Program-made: the position numbers and the translations under genes | Part shown: one piece after another, positions 58,353 to 64,000 of the stretch | How positions within the stretch are numbered: position 1 is the first letter of the stretch | Layout: the number at the start of each line of letters is the position of its first letter | Assembly (NCBI RefSeq): GCF_041053105.1 | Contig: NZ_CP163444.1 | Span: forward strand, 5,394,001 to 5,458,000 | Source of the DNA: Streptomyces sp. R44 | GTDB taxonomy: Bacteria > Actinomycetota > Actinomycetes > Streptomycetales > Streptomycetaceae | Direction of reading: 5' to 3' | DNA length: 64,000 nucleotides | The notes under the pieces: model-generated | The model's database searches: none | What the model was told of the DNA's origin: nothing | Seen by the model: only the letters and a program-made list of their open reading frames with translations

Positions 58353-58420
58353 CGAAGGGTTATGGTGGAAACCCCCCCTCGGGCCGGTCCGTATCCCCCC
58401 CACGGACCGGCCCGTTTTTT
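58353..58420 (+). ncRNA. 6C small RNA
   Basis: About 68 nt. The first element CGAAGGGTTATGGTGGAAA then seven C and TCG, the second a stem GGGCCGGTCCGT with a loop of ATCCCCCC and its complement, ending in TTTTTT. Two C-rich stem-loops with six or more C in the loop, and the terminator, are the defining features of the actinobacterial 6C RNA. The exact 5' end is not visible; a -10 may lie near GACTAT (58347-58352). The location beside an aldo/keto reductase and the DUF2079 gene is the S. coelicolor one (scr3559, as I recall). Known role: regulatory RNA, tied to development and growth control. Confidence 0.8.
58381..58420 (+). terminator. Terminator hairpin of the 6C RNA
   Basis: 12-bp stem GGGCCGGTCCGT / ACGGACCGGCCC with a C-rich loop followed by GTTTTTT. 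Confidence 0.9.
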
Positions 58421-58446
58421 GTGCTCGGGCTCCCCTCCGGGGTGCG

Positions 58447-59484
58447 TCAGCCCCGGCCGGCCCAGATGTTCGTGCCCTCGGTGTCGACGGCGAAGGAGTC
58501 GATCTCCTTCAGCTCCTCCTCCGACAGCGGCGCCCCGTGCAGGGCCGCCACGTTCTCCTCCAGCTGGGCGACGCTGGACGCGCCGATCAGCGCCGAGGTC
58601 ATCCGCTCGTCCCGCAGCACCCAGGACAGCGCCAGCTGGGCGAGGGACTGCCCGCGCCGCTCGGCGATGTCCGCGAGGCCGCGCAGCCGGCGCAGCACCT
58701 CGTCGGAGAGCAGGTTCGGGTCGAGGGACTTGCCCTGGGTGGCCCGCGAGCCCTCCGGGATGCCCTTCAGGTACTTGTTGGTGAGCAGCCCCTGCGCCAG
58801 CGGCACGAAGGAGATGCAGCCCATGCCGGCCGCCTCCAGGGTGTCGAGGAGGGCGTCCTCCTCGGTCCACCGGTTGATCATGGAGTACGAGGGCTGGTGG
58901 ATCAGGGCCGGGACGCCCATGTCCTTGAGGATCCCGGCCGCCTCGGCGGTCTGCTCGCTGTTGTACGAGGAGACGCCGACGTACAGCGCCTTGCCCTGCT
59001 GGACGGCGGAGGCCAGGGCCCCCATCGTCTCCTCCAGCGGGGTGTGCGGGTCGAAACGGTGCGAGTAGAAGATGTCGACGTAGTCGAGGCCCATCCGGTT
59101 CAGGGAGGCGTCGAGCGAGGACAGCAGGTACTTGCGCGAGCCCCACTCGCCGTACGGCCCGGGGTGCATCTCGTAGCCGGCCTTGGTCGAGATGATCAGC
59201 TCGTCGCGGTAGGGCGCGAAGTCCTGGGCGAAGAGCTTGCCGAAGTTCAGCTCGGCGGAGCCGGGCGGCGGCCCGTAATTGTTCGCCAGGTCGAAGTGGG
59301 TGACGCCGAGGTCGAAGGCGCGGCGCAGGATCGCGCGCTGGGTGTCGAGGGCCTTGTCGTCGCCGAAGTTGTGCCAGAGGCCGAGCGAGATCGCCGGGAG
59401 CTTGAGTCCGCTGCGGCCGGTGCGGCGGTACTCCATGGAGTCGTAACGGTCCGCGGAGGCGCGGTACAGGGGGGAATCAGTCAC
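58447..59484 (-). CDS. Aldo/keto reductase (YghZ-like)
   Basis: The product is 345 aa from GTG 59484. The AKR tetrad is visible: Asp and Tyr in FDLANNYG, Lys in LIISTKAGYE, His in DIFYSHRFDP. The opening MEYRRTGRSGLKLPAISLGL and the NADPH part (SALIGASSVAQLEENVAAL) agree with the YghZ/AKR14 group, which reduces methylglyoxal or L-glyceraldehyde 3-phosphate. Start codon lacks a good Shine-Dalgarno. Convergent with the 6C RNA. Confidence 0.92.
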   Translation of the reverse strand: MTDSPLYRASADRYDSMEYRRTGRSGLKLPAISLGLWHNFGDDKALDTQRAILRRAFDLGVTHFDLANNYGPPPGSAELNFGKLFAQDFAPYRDELIISTKAGYEMHPGPYGEWGSRKYLLSSLDASLNRMGLDYVDIFYSHRFDPHTPLEETMGALASAVQQGKALYVGVSSYNSEQTAEAAGILKDMGVPALIHQPSYSMINRWTEEDALLDTLEAAGMGCISFVPLAQGLLTNKYLKGIPEGSRATQGKSLDPNLLSDEVLRRLRGLADIAERRGQSLAQLALSWVLRDERMTSALIGASSVAQLEENVAALHGAPLSEEELKEIDSFAVDTEGTNIWAGRG

Positions 59485-59594
59485 GTATCTCTGCTTATCA
59501 CGGACTTGTGACAGTCCCGGGCTGGGAGCCCGTCGCCCGTCCGCAGTAGTGTGGCGGCTTCGGGGGCCGACACTGCATGGAGGGGTAAAGAACA

Positions 59595-60356
59595 GTGAAC
59601 CTGCGCGACCTGGTGTACGGGCTCTACGCACGCCGGGTGGAAGGCCGCCTCGACCACACCCAGGTGCCCAAGCACATCGGGGTCATCCTCGACGGGAACC
59701 GTCGCTGGGCCAAGGCGTCCGGCGGGACCCCCGAGCAGGGACACAAGGCCGGTGCGGACAAGATCCAGGAGCTGCTCGGCTGGTGCGCCGAGACGGACGT
59801 CGAGGTCGTCACGCTCTGGATGCTCTCCACGGACAACCTGAACCGCCCCGAGGAGCAGCTCGTCCCGCTGCTCGGCATCATCGAGAACGCGGTGCGCGCG
59901 CTGGCCGCCGACGGCCGCTGGCGGGTCCACCACGTCGGCACGATGGATCTGCTGCCCGCTCGTACGCAGACGGTGCTGAAGGAGGCCGAGCAGGCCACCC
60001 ACGGCAACACCGGGATACTCGTGAACGTCGCCGTGGGCTACGGCGGACGGCAGGAGATCGCGGACGCGGTCCGCTCGCTGCTCCTGGAGCACGCGGAGCG
60101 GGGGACGAGCTTCGAGGAGCTCGCCGAGATCGTGGACGTCGAGCACATCTCGGAGCACCTGTACACGCGCGGCCAGCCCGACCCGGACCTGGTGATCCGT
60201 ACCAGCGGGGAGCAGCGGCTCTCCGGGTTCATGCTGTGGCAGAGCGCCCACTCCGAGTACTACTTCTGCGAGGTCCACTGGCCGGCCTTCCGCAAGGTCG
60301 ACTTCCTGCGGGCGCTGCGGGACTACGCGGCGCGGCACCGGCGCTACGGCACCTGA
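59595..60356 (+). CDS. uppS: Isoprenyl transferase / (poly)undecaprenyl diphosphate synthase
   Basis: The product is 253 aa from GTG 59595, with GGAGGGG upstream. cis-Prenyltransferase motifs: PKHIGVILDGNRRWAKA (Asp for Mg, P-loop-like), TLWMLSTDNLNRP, and RTSGEQRLSGFMLWQ plus YFCEVHWPAFRKVDF at the C-terminal end. It makes long or short Z-prenyl diphosphates for cell-wall and surface glycan carriers. It would feed the phosphoglycosyl transferase and mannosyltransferases of this window. Confidence 0.93.
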   Translation: MNLRDLVYGLYARRVEGRLDHTQVPKHIGVILDGNRRWAKASGGTPEQGHKAGADKIQELLGWCAETDVEVVTLWMLSTDNLNRPEEQLVPLLGIIENAVRALAADGRWRVHHVGTMDLLPARTQTVLKEAEQATHGNTGILVNVAVGYGGRQEIADAVRSLLLEHAERGTSFEELAEIVDVEHISEHLYTRGQPDPDLVIRTSGEQRLSGFMLWQSAHSEYYFCEVHWPAFRKVDFLRALRDYAARHRRYGT

Positions 60357-60663
60357 CCGACTTCGGAGCCCCATCCGGACATTCCCGGTCGGAATCGATC
60401 ACCTGGTGTTCATGAACACGTCGTCATATGCCATGGCATGGCAAGGCGTGTTCGAGGGCATATCCCCAGTGAAGTGAGCGGCACGGAGACCGCCACCCGG
60501 GAGGCCCCTTGCACCAGGACGACCGTGCGGAACACGTACGGGAGAAGCGGAGGGCCGAGGTTCGGCCCGCGCAGCGCGGCCTGAGCCCGGTCCCATTCCG
60601 CAGCGACACCGGTTCCGTCGCACCCCGACCTCACAGGGGTCTTCAGAGGGGGTCTGTCCTTCC
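60357..60663. promoter_or_regulatory. Intergenic region upstream of phoH with nested palindromes
   Basis: These 307 bases have no gene with convincing start and coding character. A 12-bp perfect palindrome ATGCCATGGCAT (60428-60439) lies inside a GAACACG ... CGTGTTC inverted repeat (60414-60420 and 60447-60453). Downstream there is no recognised promoter. It may contain a regulatory site or a small structured RNA. Confidence 0.4.
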
Positions 60664-61989
60664 GTGGTGACCAGCACGAAGCGCCGCCTTTCCGACCGGC
60701 GCACCTATGTTCTCGACACCAGCGTCCTGCTGGCCGACCCCAACGCCGTCTCGCGCTTCGAGGAGCACGAGGTGGTGCTCCCGATCGTCGTCGTGACGGA
60801 GCTGGAGGCCAAGCGGCACCATCCCGAACTCGGCTACTTCGCCCGGCAGGCGCTGCGCCTGCTCGACGACTTCCGGGTCCGGTACGGACGCCTGGACGCC
60901 CCGCTCCCCATCGGGGACCTGGGCGGCACCCTGCGTGTCGAACTCAACCATTCCGACCCCGGCGTCCTGCCCGCCGGCTACAGGTTGGGGGACAACGACT
61001 CACGGATCCTCGCGGTCGCGCGCAACCTCCAGGCGGAGGGGTACGACGTCACGGTCGTCTCCAAGGACCTGCCGCTGCGCATCAAGGCCTCCTCGGTCGG
61101 GCTCCTCGCCGAGGAGTACCGGGCCGAGCTCGCCATCACGGACACCAACGGCTGGACCGGGATGTCCGAGCTGGCGCTCTCCGGGGAGCAGGTCGACCTG
61201 CTCTTCGAGCAGAACACGCTGTACGTGCCGGAGGCCGCCGAGCTTCCGGTCCACACGGGCCTGGTGCTCCAGTCCGAGCGCGGCAAGGCGCTCGGCCGGG
61301 TCACCGCCGAGGGGAACGTACGACTGGTCCGCGGCGACCGGGAGGCCTTCGGGCTGCACGGCCGCAGCGCCGAGCAGCGGATCGCGCTCGACCTGCTGCT
61401 CGACCCGGACGTCGGCATCATCTCCATGGGCGGCCGGGCCGGCACCGGCAAGTCCGCGCTCGCGCTCTGCGCGGGCCTGGAGGCGGTCCTGGAGCGCCGG
61501 CAGCACCAGAAGGTGATGGTCTTCCGTCCGCTGTACGCGGTCGGCGGCCAGGAGCTCGGGTACCTGCCGGGCAGCGAGTCCGAGAAGATGAGCCCGTGGG
61601 CCCAGGCCGTCTTCGACACGCTGTCCTCGGTCGCGGGCCGGGAGGTCATCGAGGAGGTGCTCGGCCGCGGGATGCTGGAGGTCCTTCCGCTCACCCACAT
61701 CCGGGGCCGCTCCCTCCACGACGCCTTCGTCATCGTGGACGAGGCCCAGTCCCTGGAGCGGAACGTCCTGTTGACCGTTCTGTCCCGTATCGGGGCGAAT
61801 TCGCGGGTCGTCCTGACTCATGATGTCGCCCAGCGCGACAACCTCCGGGTCGGCCGGTACGACGGAGTCGTCGCCGTGGTCGAGAAGTTGAAGGGCCATC
61901 CGCTCTTCGCCCACGTCACGCTCACCCGCTCCGAGCGCTCGCAGATCGCCGCGCTCGTGACGGAGATGCTGGAGGACAATCAGCTCTGA
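60664..61989 (+). CDS. PhoH-family ATPase with N-terminal PIN domain
   Basis: The product is 441 aa from GTG 60664. PIN nuclease domain at residues about 10-150 ([33 protein letters not shown] acidic ladder) and PhoH helicase-like part (Walker [14 protein letters not shown] near residue 262, [12 protein letters not shown]alker B). This is the PhoH2 layout, RNA helicase plus RNase, seen in actinobacteria. Cytoplasmic. The usual partner PhoAT-type antitoxin is not adjacent. Confidence 0.9.
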   Translation: MVTSTKRRLSDRRTYVLDTSVLLADPNAVSRFEEHEVVLPIVVVTELEAKRHHPELGYFARQALRLLDDFRVRYGRLDAPLPIGDLGGTLRVELNHSDPGVLPAGYRLGDNDSRILAVARNLQAEGYDVTVVSKDLPLRIKASSVGLLAEEYRAELAITDTNGWTGMSELALSGEQVDLLFEQNTLYVPEAAELPVHTGLVLQSERGKALGRVTAEGNVRLVRGDREAFGLHGRSAEQRIALDLLLDPDVGIISMGGRAGTGKSALALCAGLEAVLERRQHQKVMVFRPLYAVGGQELGYLPGSESEKMSPWAQAVFDTLSSVAGREVIEEVLGRGMLEVLPLTHIRGRSLHDAFVIVDEAQSLERNVLLTVLSRIGANSRVVLTHDVAQRDNLRVGRYDGVVAVVEKLKGHPLFAHVTLTRSERSQIAALVTEMLEDNQL

Positions 61990-62366
61990 CCGATTAGTAC
62001 CCGTCTGTACGGGTAAGGCAGTTGGCGCCGCCCGGCGAAGCGCAGGAGCTTAGCCGGGCGGCGCCCTGCTGTCCCGTGGATCCGTCAAAACACCTGCGCC
62101 CACCGAGGTGTGAGCTTTCACACGCAACACGGAATTGCCTTGCGGCCTCGCCGTCCGGCAGAGTCTTGCTTCCGTCAGGCCCCGCATACGGCACACGTGC
62201 ACCCTCAGGGGTGCGCACAGCACCACACAACTCCACAGCCGTCGTCGTATGCCGCCCACAGCACCACGGGCCCGTGTCTTCTGTGACCCCGTACGTCGGA
62301 GACCAGTGCCAGGGGCAAGATTTCGCCCGCGTGGTCACCTGTGCGGGCGTGCTGGAAGGAAACCGT
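61990..62366 (+). promoter_or_regulatory. Region between phoH and the lysozyme-like gene, with a long leader
   Basis: 377 bases. The 5' part holds the hairpin at 62024. A possible promoter TTGCCT (62135-62140), 18 bases, CAGAGT (62159-62164) would give a leader of about 195 nt before GTG 62367, long enough to hold a control element. I looked for the ydaO/c-di-AMP riboswitch known before such hydrolases and did not find its conserved blocks. Confidence 0.4.
62024..62065. terminator. Hairpin after phoH
   Basis: 13-bp perfect stem GGCGCCGCCCGGC and its complement with a 16-base loop, 34 bases after the phoH stop. No T-run. Confidence 0.65.
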
Positions 62367-63077
62367 GTGAGCCGGATCTCGGTCCGGGGATTCGCGGTGG
62401 CTTCGGCCACTGCGGTCACCACTGTCGGCGCCATCGCCGGTGTTGCCACGGGCAACGCCGCGCAGCCCTCGGGCGACAACTTCGAGGCCACCGCTGCGGA
62501 CACCTCGCTGCTCGCGGACATCCCCGCGGGAGAGCAGGCCCAGGTACAGGTCTCGTCCCTCGCGGAGCAGGCCGACGTCCAGGCCGCCGCCGCCGACGCC
62601 GCCGCGAAGAAGTCCGCGGAGGAGTCCGCCCGCATCCGCGCGGCCAAGGACGCCGAGGCGAAGAAGGAGGCCGCCGACAAGGAGGCCGCCGAGGCCAAGG
62701 CCGAGAAGGAGCGCAAGGAGGCCGAGGAGCGCGCCAACCGTTCCTCCATCCGCAGCGCCAGCACCTTCGCCACGCAGGGCTCCTACAGCGTCGCCGAGGT
62801 CAAGGCGATGGCCCGGCAGATGATGTCGTCCGACCAGTTCTCGTGCTTCAGCAACATCGTGGACCACGAGTCCGGCTGGAACTACCGCGCGACCAACCCG
62901 TCCTCGGGTGCCTACGGTCTCGTGCAGGCCCTGCCCGGCTCCAAGATGTCCACGGCCGGCGCCGACTGGCAGACCAACCCGGCCACCCAGATCAAGTGGG
63001 GCCTCAACTACATGGACAGCCGCTACGGCAGCCCGTGCGGTGCCTGGTCCTTCTGGCAGGCCAACCGCTGGTACTAG
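62367..63077 (+). CDS. Secreted lysozyme-like transglycosylase (SLT domain)
   Basis: The product is 236 aa from GTG 62367, with GGAAGGA upstream. Signal peptide about residues 1-31 (GNAAQ). A Lys/Glu/Ala-rich coiled coil (AAAKKSAEESARIRAAKDAE) spans about 75-120. The C-terminal lysozyme-like domain (about 135-236) has NIVDHESGWNYRATNPSSGA (catalytic Glu), YGLVQALPGSKM and WGLNYMDSRYGSPCGAWSFW, with two Cys. It cuts peptidoglycan strands outside the membrane. Full length for the Streptomyces family. Confidence 0.88.
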   Translation: MSRISVRGFAVASATAVTTVGAIAGVATGNAAQPSGDNFEATAADTSLLADIPAGEQAQVQVSSLAEQADVQAAAADAAAKKSAEESARIRAAKDAEAKKEAADKEAAEAKAEKERKEAEERANRSSIRSASTFATQGSYSVAEVKAMARQMMSSDQFSCFSNIVDHESGWNYRATNPSSGAYGLVQALPGSKMSTAGADWQTNPATQIKWGLNYMDSRYGSPCGAWSFWQANRWY

Positions 63078-63100
63078 ACCCAGCGCGCTCAACCTCCGGG

Positions 63101-63129
63101 AGCCCCTCGCCGTCCTACGGTGAGGGGCT
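63101..63129 (+). terminator. Terminator after the lysozyme-like gene
   Basis: 12-bp stem AGCCCCTCGCCG / CGGTGAGGGGCT (one G-U) around TCCTA, followed by TCTTG, 23 bases after the stop. Confidence 0.75.
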
Positions 63130-63186
63130 TCTTGCGTGTAGGTTCGCGAGAAGACGGAGCGGGCGGCGGGGGGAAGAGGAAAGAGA

Positions 63187-64000
63187 TGTCCGGAGTGCCA
63201 GGCTGGCTGGGCCGGCTGGGCGAGAGCCTGAGCCGCATGGGAGAACGACTCGACGAGCGCCGGGCCGAGGCGGAGCGGGAAGACCCGCTCGGACCGCCGT
63301 ACGGCCACGACGTCCCGTACGAGGCCGCGCCCGCGGCTCCCGTACGGCCCGACGTCGACCCCGACACCGCCGCGCCGCTCCCGGAGCCCGAGGCCGCCGC
63401 GGCGGCCGACGCCCCCGCCGAGCAGGGCCGTTCCGTCCCCGCACCCCCCTCGTACGCACCGGCCGTCGCCGCCCGGCCCGACCCCGTCGCCGCCATCCCC
63501 TGGGGCATGCGCGTGGCCGCCGAGGCGGGCTGGCGACTGCTCGTCCTGGCCGGCACGGTCTGGGTGCTGATGAAGGTGATCAGCTCCGTGCAGCTGGTCG
63601 TCCTCGCCTTCGTCGCCGCGCTCCTCGTCACCGCGCTGCTCCAGCCCACCGTCGCCATGCTGCGCCGCAAGGGGCTGCCCCGCGGGCTCGCCACCGCCGT
63701 CACGGCCGTCTCCGGCTTCGTCGTGATGGGCCTGGTCGGCTGGTTCGTGGTCTGGCAGGTCATGGACAACATCGACAACCTGTCCGACCGCGTCAAGGAC
63801 GGCATCGAGGAACTCAAGCACTGGCTGCTCGACAGCCCGTTCCACGTCACCGAGCAGCAGATCAACGACATCGCCAAGAACCTCAGCGAGGCCATCGGCG
63901 CCAACGCCGAGCAGATCACCTCCGCCGGACTCCAGGGCGTCACCGTCATCGTGGAGGCCATGACCGGCATCCTGCTCGCCATGTTCTGCACCCTCTTCCT
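63187..64000 (+). CDS. AI-2E/PerM-family transporter, 3' end outside the window
   Basis: The frame is open from ATG 63187 to the right edge (271 codons visible). A hydrophilic, Pro/Ala-rich N-terminal part (residues about 15-110) leads to membrane helices (LLVLAGTVWVLMKVISSVQL, VVLAFVAALLVTALLQPTVA, AVTAVSGFVVMGLVGWFVV) and the cytosol-facing part with DGIEELKHWLL, of the AI-2E transporter type (PF01594). The substrate is not known. Complete proteins of this family are about 350-450 residues, so about a third is missing. Confidence 0.82.

Noticed and set aside
58157..58446. tRNA or coding frame between DUF2079 and the reductase
   Set aside because: No CCA-type acceptor or TPsiC arm; C-rich hairpins and terminator identify a 6C RNA.
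61990..62366. ydaO/c-di-AMP riboswitch before the lysozyme-like gene
   Set aside because: Conserved blocks such as GGGGGAACC and the 3' ACAGCTCACCTC-type strand were not found.

Overview
The window is chromosomal DNA of a Streptomyces or a very close relative. It has very high GC content with G/C-ending codons, many GTG starts, two chaplin genes, a melC1/melC2 tyrosinase pair, a GTP-type PEP carboxykinase, a 6C small RNA, a DasR-like operator in front of a chitinase, and the Streptomyces dispersed palindromic repeat. I see no rRNA, tRNA, CRISPR array, insertion sequence or prophage gene.

Layout. (1) 1-12.6 kb: a cell-surface polysaccharide locus. A GH26-type secreted glycosidase with a long PEPK spacer (+) faces a tightly overlapping minus-strand operon, 12558 down to 1952. 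In transcription order the operon encodes a secreted DUF3344-like protein, a glycosyltransferase, an initiating phosphoglycosyl transferase, a Wzy/ligase-type membrane protein, a MurJ/Wzx flippase, a polysaccharide deacetylase, a second glycosyltransferase, a Wzz-like protein and a FemAB/CelD-like transferase. An ATP-grasp-like gene runs off the left edge. (2) 12.9-17.2 kb: an aerial-surface island. Two short chaplins bracket four secreted proteins, one of which is LPETG-anchored and carries what looks like a divergent chaplin module. (3) 17.2-22.1 kb: melC2/melC1, a DUF5949-like protein, VKOR, a second GH26 paralogue, TetR and a TrhA-type membrane protein. (4) 22.3-24.1 kb: PEP carboxykinase. 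(5) 24.3-28.8 kb: a four-gene TelA / substrate-binding / VWA operon. (6) 28.9-32.8 kb: a small protein with a Fur-like operator, an alanine-type aminotransferase, a small membrane protein and an MptA/B-type mannosyltransferase. (7) 32.8-38.4 kb: a D-amino-acid catabolic locus (N-acyl-D-amino acid deacylase, D-serine dehydratase-like enzyme, PfkB kinase, IclR, RidA) around a cluster of IclR-like half sites. The kinase gene is interrupted in frame by a dispersed palindromic repeat. (8) 38.4-43.3 kb: M14 carboxypeptidase, Ser/Thr kinase, GH18 chitinase. (9) 43.4-52.9 kb: a Tad/Flp pilus operon (CpaB, CpaE, two TadE-like, TadA, TadB, TadC, Flp pilin, TadG-like, lipoprotein, OmpA-like) with in-operon micro-ORFs and a suspect TadG start; the prepilin peptidase lies separately at 55.9 kb. 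(10) 52.9-64 kb: AbiEi/DUF559-type protein, PIG-V-like mannosyltransferase, DUF192, DUF2079, 6C RNA, aldo/keto reductase, UppS, PhoH, a lysozyme-like hydrolase and a truncated AI-2E transporter.

How it fits together. Much of the window builds or exports the cell surface: an exopolysaccharide with its own hydrolases, chaplins and small secreted proteins for the aerial sheath, polyprenyl-phosphate sugar transferases with UppS providing their lipid carrier, a Tad pilus, and cell-wall hydrolases. Many genes appear to be leaderless (TANNNT or a near match 5-8 nt before ATG/GTG).
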